Below are positions 27,701 to 39,200 of a stretch of DNA of 64,000 nucleotides, one piece after another; the first letter of the stretch is position 1, and each line of letters begins with the position of its first letter. The stretch comes from Apricaphanius iberus. Lineage: Eukaryota; Chordata; Actinopteri; Cyprinodontiformes; Aphaniidae. The DNA lies in NCBI GenBank assembly GCA_028564705.1, contig JAPXFQ010002625.1, positions 62,001 to 126,000 on the forward strand, given 5' to 3'. Under the pieces are notes generated by a model. That model did not search any database, was not told where the DNA came from, and saw only the letters and a list, made by a program, of their open reading frames with translations. The translations under genes were made by a program, and so were the position numbers.

Positions 27701-28639
27701 TTAAGATTTTGTTTGCCTGTACAATTGGGATTATTATCGTACATCTTATTTCATTGTCAGATTCTTAGCAAAATTGTCTTAGTAGTAAGACATTCTCTCT
27801 TCCACAATATCTCTATGGTATTTTAGGAACATTAGGCACATTTCCACTATTGGAATTTAAGGGTAATTTGACCTCATATTCATGATATGCGAGTGTCCCC
27901 ACTATATCAGGCCTCCCACCAGAGCCGTTTTTGGGGCCATTTCAGGAACCAGTAGATTATCAGTCTGGGGTTTTGTGCTTAGAAATGGCTGAGTAGAGTT
28001 GCTGGGCGACAGCATGCTGACTGGTTGTAACTCAAAGGGAAAAATAGCAGATGTCACCAAACAACCTTTGTAAAATTTGAAGTGTTACTGGCAAAGTAGT
28101 TCATAACAACATATATCACAAGCAGCAACACAGCAACTTTCCCTACTTCTTCTATGTCAATCTCTTGTTACTGCTATTTTTTTTGCCTTCCTTTTTGGCA
28201 CCGATCAGTAACACACGTCCATTTCATTGTTGAAATGGTCGTGATACACTGATGTCTCAGGTAAGTCCTTAAAACTGCCGTAACAAATCTGCAAAACAAG
28301 CTATGTTAAAAAAATGTTGTCATGCCTCTCAACAACCTTATAACACAGTATAGCAATAAATATGATGTGCATACTTAAAAATAAAATAATTAGGTGGTTC
28401 TATAGCATTTGTCTAAAAACCTAAGCCAGTAACATGGCTTGGTCTGAAACCAACAATTGGATGTGACTTCTCTCATCACGTGCTCCCACATTTTGCAAGA
28501 GAACACTTTTGGAGTTTTAAGGGAATTAAAACTAAGGGCTATTATAGTTAAATGACTGCTTATGGCAGGCAGTAAGATTAATAATTTATGGAAATTTATT
28601 ATTTTCTGGACACCACCTTTATCTTGGCAAGATGGCAAG
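24761..28639. other. Intergenic, no gene seen
   Basis: AT-rich sequence. Frames of up to 110 aa show no domain. A short CA-rich stretch lies at about 26610-26680. No repeat boundary is clear. Confidence 0.5.
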
Positions 28640-29434
28640 ATGGCAAGCTGAGGAGGTGCTGACCATCAGGAAGCATCATGGGAGGACAAGCCCCTACATG
28701 GGATGTACCATCAGAACATAACTGAAGTGGCTGATCTCAAGAAATCCTACCAATGGCCAGAGAGGGCTGGCATACAGGACACCACAGAGGCACTCATCCT
28801 GGCAGCATAGGAGCAGGCTCTGAGCACCAGATCGATAGAGGCCCAGATCTACCACTCCAGACAAGACCCAAGGTGTAGGCTGTGCAAAGATTCATCTGAG
28901 ACAATACAGCACATAACACCAGGGTGTAAAATGCTTGCAGGGGAAGCATACATGGAACGTCATAAACAAGTGGCTGGAATAGTATTCAGAAACATCTGTG
29001 TGGAGTATGGGCTGGAAACCCCAAGGTCAAAGGGGAAACACCTCCAAAAAATCCTGTGGGACTTCCAGATCCAGACAGACAGGATGGTAATGACGAATCA
29101 ACAGGACATTGTGGTGGATGATAAAGAGCAGAGGAAAGCCGTTGTGGTGGATTTGGCAATACCAAGTGATCATAACATCAAGAAGAAGGAACATGAGAAA
29201 GTTGATCATTACCAAGGGCTCAGAGAGGAGCTAAAGAAGGCTTGGAAGGTGAAGGTGACAGTAGTACCCGTGGTAATCAGAGCACTTGGGGCAGTGACCC
29301 CCAAACTGGAGGAATGGCTCCAGCAGAACCCTGGAAGAGCCTCAGACATCATCAGCTTGGAATGGCAAACACTGCCCACTATGGGCGAGAGGGGGATTTT
29401 TTATATATGTAAATATCAGTCTCTAATAGTCTAA
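28640..29434 (+). mobile_element. LINE ORF C-terminus, zinc knuckle and endonuclease-like
   Basis: From 28694 one frame reads LHGMYHQNITEVADL onward with a single internal TAG at 28808. It then shows CRLCKDSSETIQHITPGC from 28874, a C-x2-C-x8-H-x4-C knuckle, and runs on to a stop near 29434. The part after the knuckle has a DIVVDD...AVVVDLAIPSD segment that resembles the PD-(D/E)xK restriction-like endonuclease of R2/R4/Dong-type LINEs. The usual P of that motif appears replaced by Q. Zinc knuckle followed by endonuclease at the C-terminus is typical of those clades. Upstream reverse transcriptase sequence is absent, so this is a 5'-truncated copy. The clade assignment is inference. Confidence 0.75.
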
Positions 29435-31404
29435 GACCTGCCCAGCTGGGGCTTAGGTGAAAATTATGAAGGAATTAATTCTTTACCATATATTGACCAT
29501 GAAACCTTGCCATATATGTGTGGAGCAAAAATTACAAACAGTGACTTTCCACAATACAAAAGTTTATTTACAAAAGAAGGAAAATAAACATTTAATCACT
29601 CAAACTAATAACCAACACACTACTGATCAAACTAAATTAACAACTAAAAATAATGGATGCATTAATGGATGCAAATCAAACCCAGGGCTTGATTTGCAGA
29701 TGCTGAAATGAAAGATAAATTAGTTTGCCAATTGCAATTAATTTAACTAATTAGCACCATTGATTTATGTGTAAACCAATAAAACACTGTAAGGAATATT
29801 AAAACATTTTTTTGGATCAAGAAATGTATTTTAAAAGTTATCTGGAAAATTAGTTCTATTTGGATTGATTAAGGCAGTAAACGATCTAATTCCAATATTT
29901 TGATACAAAAAAGGGTCTCAAACACGGCTAATAAGATTAGTTCCTGTTCTTAATCTTCTCTGAACCGGTCTTTATTTGAACACCTGATTGTTTATTAATT
30001 GAAGGCAGCCTGGGCCTTAACACGTGGGCTAACCTTAGCTTTAGCTCCCTGTAACGCACATGGGGTGTTTGAAGTTGCTCAAATACATTAAACATTTAAC
30101 AAAGAAAGGAAAACTTTTCAACTGAGTAGCTCAAATTGCAGGATTAAAAACGACTCTTTGTCTTGAAAGTCATTTGAAACACTGGTTAAACTTCAGGTCG
30201 GGGCCTGGTTTACTCAAAGATAGCAGATGAAAACTTATACAAGTTAACAACAGTAAATCACACACCTTTAAAATTAGTGATCCTAAACTGATTGGCCTCT
30301 GCCCAAACAGACCTTATGAACGTTTAAAGTCATCCTGAAGTCTCCATCGATAAGGAAAGGGGGTCTTGTGGTGTTAGCTTAACGGCTAAAAATGGCTTCA
30401 GTAGCAGGTTACAGTGACCCTCCTGGCCGTGGGGATGTAGTTAGCTTGTCCTCGATGTAGCTAAGCAGCGATCAACACCAGCTTCTGTCACTGACAGTAC
30501 CTCTGACGGTTTCCAGCATGGCAATTCTTATCGACTCTGTGGCATCGATTGAATATAGCCTTGGCTGGTTCAGACTCCCACTGCATGCAGCTCTCAGCTC
30601 CATTTCTCAGCGCTCTGAAACTATGGGAACCTTTCGTAGACTTTGAGGATAACACATTGTTTTGTTTATCAAGGCTTATGATTCACCTGGTGGTCTTTGA
30701 GTTCCTTGAAGCGAGTTTCTACCAGGAGAGGTGGCTGCTTTGGTATTCCCTGCAGCAAGCCGTCCGATGCCCACTGTGTAAAAGAGAGGGCAGCTGGTGG
30801 AGCAGGTCTAATTATAGATACTCCTCCATCCTCCTTCCGGTGGAAGACAGCAGATCAGCACCACCCGATAGCTGTGTGTGATCCAACAACGCCACTTGTG
30901 TAAGAGGTATTCCACTCAATAATATCAGAGTAGGAGACAGCCGGCTACTACCACTTCAACTTTAGAACAAACTAACAGAGTAACAAAAAGAAAAAATATA
31001 TTTTAAGTTATAGAAAACAAAGACTGGGGACCAAATTACGCCTGTTATTTTGCAGTCCCTTGTTTACTGTGGCAATGAGCGTTCCCAAAAAAGGGGGACA
31101 TAGCCTAAGGATGTTAGCCAATGGTAAGAGTTAGAGTTCTGTTATCACTCGTGTTTTATGCTAGTTTGTTTATGTGGATTCAGTATTGCAGCTTCAAATA
31201 ACCCATTTTGTTTGGAAACATGACAGCTGAAAGGAACGGGCCAACATATTAACCCCGATTGAGGAAAGTTCTGTCAAATTACATTAAAGCAACAGTTGGG
31301 AGAATGTATTTATATATCAAAAGTTTCCTAAATCTTTCAAATGATAGTTTGGTTATATACCATGACATATGGGTGGTGCTCCACAACATTTGTTATTTTT
31401 CTTG
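29435..31404. other. Intergenic, unexplained, possibly repeat-derived
   Basis: The part at 29990-30900 is less AT-rich than its surroundings and has the look of an old mobile element. I see no terminal repeats, no second copy in the window and no coding domain. The 110-aa and 68-aa overlapping frames at 30549-30903 are not supported as genes. Confidence 0.4.
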
Positions 31405-32271
31405 AAGTGACAGTGTGTAGTTGATAGGGGCCACTACATACCTAAATCATTGCAAGCAAGTGATATTTTTGTGTTCGATCGACGACGGATTGCCACAGGG
31501 ATGGCAATTGTGCGATTTTCTACTTAGTCAAGACAAATAGTTCAACCTCAAGAAAAATATGTGCAGCAAAATGAGAAGCAAATCAAACTCTCTTTAATCA
31601 CAACCTTGACTGGCTAGTTTGAAAGCAAAACAAAAAACATTATGGTGAAAGTTGCTACCTTTGCAGGAGAAAGAATGCAATCTCAAAATCTTAGATCCTA
31701 AGAAAAATCCTTAGATTTTTGCTGCTCCTTCAGTTTTTCTATCTAGAGAATGGATGTCAATGTTTACTCTAGATTTCTGATGGTGTTGATTGTCTCTATG
31801 GGGTTCTGCCTCTGACGTAGAGCCTTGGGGCAGTCTGTATCGCACAAAGGCTTGGACACAACTGTTGACTGTGCACCTCTCCCTGACTGGGGACAGCGAC
31901 TTGGGTTGTGTGCGTCGCACATCAGGTCGGTCTGTCATGGTTGGAGATATTTTGTTTTCCTTTTTTAAAGAGTCTGTTCATAGAGCTCCTTTAAACTTCT
32001 AATGAGGATGAGGGGATAGGGATGTAACTGCGTCTTCAAAAAGGTGTTTGTCCGCATCAGTTCACGTAGAAGCAAAAACAGTGTCCAATATGTTGGCCCC
32101 TATAAAATAGGACCCATGTAATAGCGCCCATGTATTTTAGACCCCTTTTAATGGTTATATGTTATGGAGCAGCCAATACTTTTCAAGGATTGGGCATCAT
32201 TTTATTCATTTTCAATAATATTTTGATGGATATTTCCAGAGATTAACGGTAAAAACTACACACTGTCACTT
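31405..32271. mobile_element. TIR transposon, 867 bp, nonautonomous
   Basis: AAGTGACAGTGTGTAG at 31405-31420 is repeated as a perfect 16-bp inverted copy at 32256-32271. A shortened relative lies at 11990-12306. No transposase domain is seen inside; frames of 70-75 aa lack homology. The flanking bases (TTTTCTTG and TATGTTCC) do not give a clear target duplication, so the superfamily is open. Confidence 0.75.
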
Positions 32272-35200
32272 TATGTTCCTCCTTCACACTGACCGGCTAA
32301 TATTTTTAGCTAATAGATTTTGAGTTTCTGCCTTGTCAGCTGTCAGTTAGTGTGCATGTGCATTGTGCAAACCTGTGAAATTAGACTGCACGCACAGACT
32401 GCTCCGTGTCTTCCTATTTACATTTGCCATAATAGCAGAGAGCAGTCATGGAGAAGGTGAAGCAAACTTCTGCTGCAAAGTTAGCATTTCTAATAATTGT
32501 GCACTGAGGCCATTGCTGATGAGGGCATTATTTATTGTTTTTACATAAACATTCTGCTAATAAAGACTTTCAGGTGTTACCCAGTTGAAGAATTATTCTC
32601 ATTATAGTTTTGAATCATCTGTCAGAAATCTTGTAAAGAGCAGCAGGTCATGGTTGGGTTACGATGAACTGTTGTTCTTCCAGATTATGGCCATGCCAGT
32701 CTTCATGTCATTTTATCTGGTGTGATTTTCATTTAAACTGCTCTGTTAGAAATATATTTACTGAGAAACATTTGTTTAATTTGTCTTTTCTAATGTGTCT
32801 TAAAACATCCTAAGTATTCAGTTTCTGAAAAATAATACATCCCACTTGAGCTGTATTCCAGACATTTCGAGATCGTTGTATGCTCTAGATCTGATCAGAC
32901 TTCCTCAATAAAACAGTTTGTGGTATTATAATATTATATACTGGTCTTTGATATTTTTACCTTTATGATATTTAGAATTCTTCTTAAGCCCCACAATCTT
33001 TAACTTACAATAATGCTTTCAAATATGTTATCCTCCTGCTTTTTGGCTTTTGCATTAAGTGTGGGAAAATAAATGGTGATTTAAGGAAATTTAAAGAAAC
33101 TCTTCAATGAATTATAAAAGTTTTATAGCTGGTGCTCCTTTCTTTGTTCTCCCAATGAGGACTTCCACCTGTTTCTGATGATGTAAGCCAGAGCTTGTCT
33201 CTTTCAACAGGCTGATCCCTCCTGATCTCTTTGATGTAACCTGACCTAACAGTTCCAACTAGCAGGATTTGACGATCAGGGACAGACCCTCAGCAGCAAG
33301 CCTACACAAATCAGAACTAACAGCCAGGGGGGAGATGGAAGACCGGGATGTGCATAGAGAACTGGTCGGGCACAAAGACAGAAAGAGGGCTCATGGCGCT
33401 ATGAAGTGTCTGAACGCCAAGGAGCCAGCGGTCACATTATCAGTACTGCCAGCCCTGACTTAAGCAGGAAAACCTGTGAATCTGTGAGGGCACATGCAAC
33501 TGATCGGAGATGAAAGACAAGCTTTGACTTTCACAGGAGGCCTAGAGTTGGGGCGGGGGTCTATATAGGACCACTTCTGAGGAACTGCCATCAGAACAGC
33601 TGGGTCATTTTCAGATGACCTAATTCTTGGATTAATCCATTCAGATTTATATGCGTAAATTTGAGTCTTTGCTTCACAAAGAGAACAAAAAGGAGTGAAG
33701 GAGAGTTCTTGGGAAAAATCTAAAATTCTTAGTGTTTCGTATTTAAAGAAGGTGAGCAAAAAAAAAAAAAAAGACCATTCACAAAACAGTGGCAAATCTT
33801 AACAATCTTAGAAAAATATTGAATCTGTTAGTGTTCCTATTACATAGAAACTAAAATATGATCATCTGCAACTTTTCTTTAGTCGGAGAGCATTTCATCG
33901 CCAGGGCAGTGAGTGTGTCAGAGGCCAGCACCCATCCGCCAGTGATTTAAGGGTTTCATTTTTGAAGATGATACTTGATAAAACAGGGAGGTATGGGTCA
34001 AAGTGACTATAGACTCAGTGTGTGACAGAGCCTCTGCTCTTGGACCCTAGTAGATGTTTTAATCTATTCAAACATGTGCTTGAAGTTCCTATTGTGCACC
34101 ATTGAGCACAATCAGATGCATGTTAATAGCAGCCTCACATCGTTTACACAAGACGGTATTTTAAGCTGGTTGGTCAGATGGTTATTTTGAATGCTAGTAT
34201 AATCTTATATCAGGAATTTCAAACATTTTGACAAACCATTATTTACTTGTTTATTTAAGAAAGGGTAAAGAAAGTTGATGAAGTACTTCCTCAATTGTTT
34301 CAAAGTAAATCCTAAGCTGCTGCCCCTCAAACGTGATTCACCCAAAGCTACAGAAATGGGCACAGTAGAACTCTGGAGGCAGGGATGGAGTAAGAATAAT
34401 TTTCGGTCCTGCAGTTTCAAGTTTGTCTTGCCTTACCCATTTCATCGTCCCTGTTTGACATCAAAACCGGAAACTTCTTTTTTCTGGGAAAAGGTTGGCC
34501 ATTTTTGCACATTTAGCTGCGTCTGTTTCCAGAGTTTTCCTCACTCTAATTCTCTGCACCATCCTTGCTCTTTACATCATTGAAAAACCATTGACTAAGT
34601 ACACTGACCAAACAACCAAACAAGGAGCTGGAGGTGGAGGTGGAGGCAGGGAAAAGACAGCGGTAAAAGACACCCCATCCGCGCAAGTTTCACTTTGCCA
34701 AACAGCAAAGATACTCCACACACCTGTATAGTAATTTCCTAGCATGACTTTAGTTCTGCTCACTGAGAAAGGGAAGGGAGATGTACAATTGATAGCTCCT
34801 CTTTTTCAATTTTATACATGCAATGGATTATTCAATTTAATTAAAAGTAAATTTCACAACATATAAGATCTAAGTATATACAAACTTGAAAAAACTTCAG
34901 ATTGTATAAAAAACTGAAGATTATATATATACATTCAGAATACTATTAAATAAAAATAAGTACAATATTTAACGAAATGCTAATAAAAGTTTAGTTTTTC
35001 AAATTACAGTTTTGTTACAAGCAATTGAGAGCTTTTAAAGTGATGGGTAGGATGCTGGTTGGTAAGATCTCCAAACTAACGAGCTCAGATGACACTTAAC
35101 ATGATCCCCCTCCCCAAGGCAAAATTCCCATTTATATCTTTATTTTTGTGTTTTGATTTATACATTGATGGCAGAGTTCAACATTCACAACATAACCGCA

Positions 35201-35480
35201 TAGGTTTTGAGGAAGTTTTGACTCTTTTTTTATGTGCCTTTTTATTTTGTAGAAAATTGTGATGTAAGCCCCTTAGGTTATACACTTTGACTCAAATCTG
35301 TCATTGACAAAAAGGAAGCTGTTCTTAGGAAGCTCACCTCAACCGTAACCAGGCATTCCTATGTTAAAAAGCTTGCTTCCCATCAGGATGCTCTGCTCCA
35401 TTTAAAATATACAGTAGAGCAGGAAAGTTTGGGAAGGAGTGAAGTGGGAGGAAAGATGCAAACAGAGGAAGAAAGAGTGA
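32272..35480. other. Intergenic, upstream of notum, no gene seen
   Basis: No coding domain in any frame. A GC-richer block at about 33200-33560 stands out and could be a regulatory or conserved element, though that is inference only. A run of GGAGGT units lies at about 34629-34648. Confidence 0.5.
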
Positions 35481-35485
35481 TGGCT

Positions 35486-35494
35486 GCTTTGATC
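35486..35494 (+). promoter_or_regulatory. Candidate TCF/LEF site upstream of notum
   Basis: GCTTTGATC fits the TCF/LEF consensus SCTTTGATS exactly. It lies about 470 bp before the predicted notum start of transcription. Notum is a known feedback target of Wnt/beta-catenin signalling, which makes the site plausible, but a 9-bp match alone is weak. Confidence 0.35.
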
Positions 35495-35889
35495 TTCAGA
35501 GGCTCAGTCTAGATGAAAAAATAGAAGTGTCCTTTCCTTGAAGAAACGTGAGCAATTTTGAAATTAAATGAATAAATTAACTTAAACAAATACAGTTGAT
35601 AAATGACAAGTGTGAATGTAATAATAATAGTATTAAAAATTATTAAATTATTTTTGCTACAAAAATATTTGTAGGTTTTTCTCAGTTGTTTTTCTTTTTG
35701 TGTATTCTCACTTCATAAATATGCGGTTGGATGGGAAATGGGCATTTCAAGGCCAGTAAAAGCTACCACATCAAATAAAACATTGTGGATCAAAAGAACC
35801 AAGACATCGACATTTTTTCCTGTATAAATAAAAAAAGGGGGTAGGTTGCCACGCTTGATCGTGCCCTGAGTCCTGCCCCCGCACCAGCG

Positions 35890-35965
35890 ATTGGCTGGGT
35901 GGACGCACATGGGGGGAAAGTTTGAATAAAATATAAGAGCATGGCACAAGTGTTGTTGTTCAAGC
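35890..35965 (+). promoter_or_regulatory. Predicted notum core promoter (CCAAT and TATA)
   Basis: ATTGG at 35890-35894, within CGATTGGCTGG, is an inverted CCAAT box. TATAAGAG at 35932-35939 is a TATA box about 40 bp downstream. This spacing is standard and predicts a start of transcription near 35960-35970, giving a 5' leader of about 250 nt before the ATG at 36219 with no intron. Confidence 0.5.
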
Positions 35966-36218
35966 TTGTGCGCTTGATCCGGAGGCACTTTAGCTTATCT
36001 TACAAAACAGAGGTTTAACTAAATGAATTTGAATCAGGTCCAGAAAGTTTAGTGGAAGACTAAGTGGCCGCATATGACTGTTTGATCGTAGTCTTTTTTT
36101 ATTTGACATTTTAGGAACTTGACACGCTCCAGTCGAATCCGTGCGTAATAGCCCTTTATTGACTCAGGAAAGTTGTGCGCACCGCTCCGTTGTTGTTGTC
36201 TTTGTTGAAGCACTTGAG

Positions 36219-39200
36219 ATGAAAGCCGTGAGAATGTTTCCATCACTGCTGCTGGTACTGTTTCTACATGTGTTGATGCAGTCCGGCGCTCTCTGTGCGC
36301 GGAGATTCCGGGGCGGCCGCAACCCGCAGCCGCGCCGCTCGCCGCCTCCTCCAACTCACCGGGCGGACCGGGGCGACACGACGGAGAGTTTCCCTCTGGA
36401 CTTCACCGCAGTGGAGGAGAACATGGATAACTTCATGACCCAGGTGAAGAACCTCGCGCAGTCCTTATACCCGTGCTCGGCACAAAAGCTTGACCACGAC
36501 ATGAAGCTGAACTTTCTGGTGAACACGTCAGTCACCTGCAACGACGGGAGTCCCGCCGGGTATGTAGCAATTCACAGTAGAGTCTAGACGGAAATGTAGT
36601 CACATTTAGTTTCAGGGTCACCCGAGCAGCTAGTAGCCTATTCTGCTTAACCTGGGGATCTCTGTGCTTCTGGTCACTTAGTGAAGTCAGTCGCATCTGG
36701 CCTTCTTTCCCAAAGTGAGCACCTGGTCAAGTTTGCTGTAAAGTTATATTTAACGGAGATGTATAGGTGCATGTGTTTCAAAAGTGTATGGGGTTGGTTT
36801 TAGACGCCAACCCGGCCTTACTTTTAATCACCTTCCTTGCGCTACATTCGAAATGAACGTAAGGACTAAAATATCGCTCTTTTAACCATCATTCTTTTTG
36901 ACTGGTCGACCTTAGATTAAGAAATCCTGGATGTCGTAGTGTTAGGAGCGTTAGTTGTAAACACATGATTGGGGGAAAATGTGTAAATGGTGCACAAGTA
37001 GAAAAAGCAGAGGCTCAGCCAGGATAAGGTAGGATCTGGACAGCTGCTTTGCGTCAGCAGAGCGTGAAATTTGCGGAGAGCCACATGGCCCATGCTTCAT
37101 TTCCTTTGCTTCAAATTAGAATGCAGGATTTGCGCTGCAGAAAGCTTCGGTGTAAGTTTGCAGACCCCTACCCATTGCATGGCCATCAATTTCTGACAGA
37201 GTATGTTTGAGGACCGGACACAATTTGTGGAGTTGAGATCCTTCAGTTTATATGTTCTGTTGCTTAATTATAAACCCTTTTTTTTTTAGTTGTAAAAAGA
37301 GACGTGAACTTTATAGTTAGATTCGTGCAAAACTGAAATCAGGGATGGACCGATACTGATAGTGGTATCAGGTATCTCGGTATCCATAAACTGATACTTA
37401 AAATGTGGAAACTCTTTATTAATTTCACAGAATATATGTATTTTACACTAAAATAATGTTGTCTAATTCATCTTTGTTAAATTTGTTGTAACGAGCAGGG
37501 AAGAAAATAGCACCTGTCTTCCAGTTCATCGTATTTTTTATTTTATTATTTTGCTGTAAAAGTATCGGCATTGGTACTAGGTATCTGCAAGTACTCCGAT
37601 CCAAGTATCTGTATTTTATATATGTTTGAAAAAAGTGGTATGGTTGAATCCCTAATAGAAATGTATTTTGATAAAAAAAAAAACAAAAAAAAAAATCGGC
37701 TTAAAAACAACAGTATGGTGGGTCTGGCTGTCTCCCAGTGTAGGTCAGATTTGCTCTTCAAAAAAGGGTAATGAGGTATTCCTTTTGTAAATTTGTTAAC
37801 TTTGTTACATAATTATATGCATTCAACTCAAACAACAAAGCAGAAAGTTGAAATAACAGTACCTTCTTCTGTTCAGCCTTTTCCCAATTTGTATCTACAT
37901 TGTGTACCCATGGAGTAAGAGTTTGTCCTTACCAATTCCATTTCACACCACAAATTAGCAATTCTGTATCCAGGTACTTAAAATTTCTGTTGCTATTATT
38001 TCATTCTAATCCCCACTTTGTCCAACGAAATACAGCATATTCCCCCTGGTGGATACATAGTGGTGCATGATAAGTAGGAAATTTCCTGTGGAAGATGGGA
38101 CCATATTTTGGTGACAGTCAGGTATGATTTGGCCAAAACTGCACAAACACAAAATGTCAAAGAGGTCAGCAAGAAAAGAAGATAATAAAAATAAAAGATG
38201 AAATTAACTAAATGTGTCTTCTGCTCCTTCTGCTCAATTAATTTGGCTTTTTGGATGACAACCCATTTAGAAGAGTTTAGTCATGAATCATCTTGACTGA
38301 ATTACTCTTTTGGATTTAAGATCCAGTATAATTCCTATTAAAACCCAAATTGCCATGTGGTAAAAGCAAACTGCTTTCACTTTAATGTTCTTAGTGGTTT
38401 GGATACCCAGCATGCTACTGGCAGATGGCCTTTTATTCACAGTTAGGTTGCTAATGCATATAAACAGCATTTTCCAGGGAGCGATTAAACACAGTTTCAC
38501 ACATCCAAAGATTAAACCCTTGAAATTCACTCTTCAGGAATGCTGGTGTGACTCACCTTCCAGAGTTGCACTTGTTTAGCGTGAGTGGGTTGACACGGCA
38601 CTTTTACATTGTAGCTTGTTGGCCTTCCCAAGAATGCTCCAATAAATGGTTTATTGTTCGGAAACTGAGGGCCCCCAGCCTGCATCATTGAATCTAGCGG
38701 GCAATAGTAGCTAAAACATTATCTTAAGCCAAAAGGTCTGATTCAACGGTTTGAACAAGCAGGTGAAAGGTTCAAGCCAAGTCTACTCTCTTTAAACTCA
38801 ATGACATGTCTTTTTGCAGTTTCTTAAGTTTAGTTACTGGTAAAGTTGAGTGGATAGTGAAGAAAAATTTCCCTTCACACAGAAGGTTTGTTCCCTTGTA
38901 CTGGAATAAAGGCATATTTTACTACAAGCGCATTCAAAAATCATTGACTGAAAGCAAACAGAATGCTTATTAAATATTCCATCATTAATTTACTACTTTG
39001 TTCTCTTGTTGTTAGGAACAAATGTTGCATGCTGATTTTTTTTTCTACCTGCAGGTACTACCTGAAAGAGTCTCGAGGCAGCAAACGGTGGTTGATATTT
39101 CTCGAAGGTGCGTATTTAAGCAACCTTGTAACATTTCTAAATCCATCTCCAAATCAAATTGGAAATTGATTGGAAACAGATCAAATTTTTGATGGGTTCT

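Noticed and set aside
36141..36218. In-frame extension of notum exon 1 upstream of the ATG
   Set aside because: The extension begins with GTG, not ATG. The first ATG in frame is 36219 and leads straight into a signal peptide.
36049..36354. 101-aa minus-strand frame
   Set aside because: Antisense shadow of notum exon 1, whose GC-rich sequence opens other frames.
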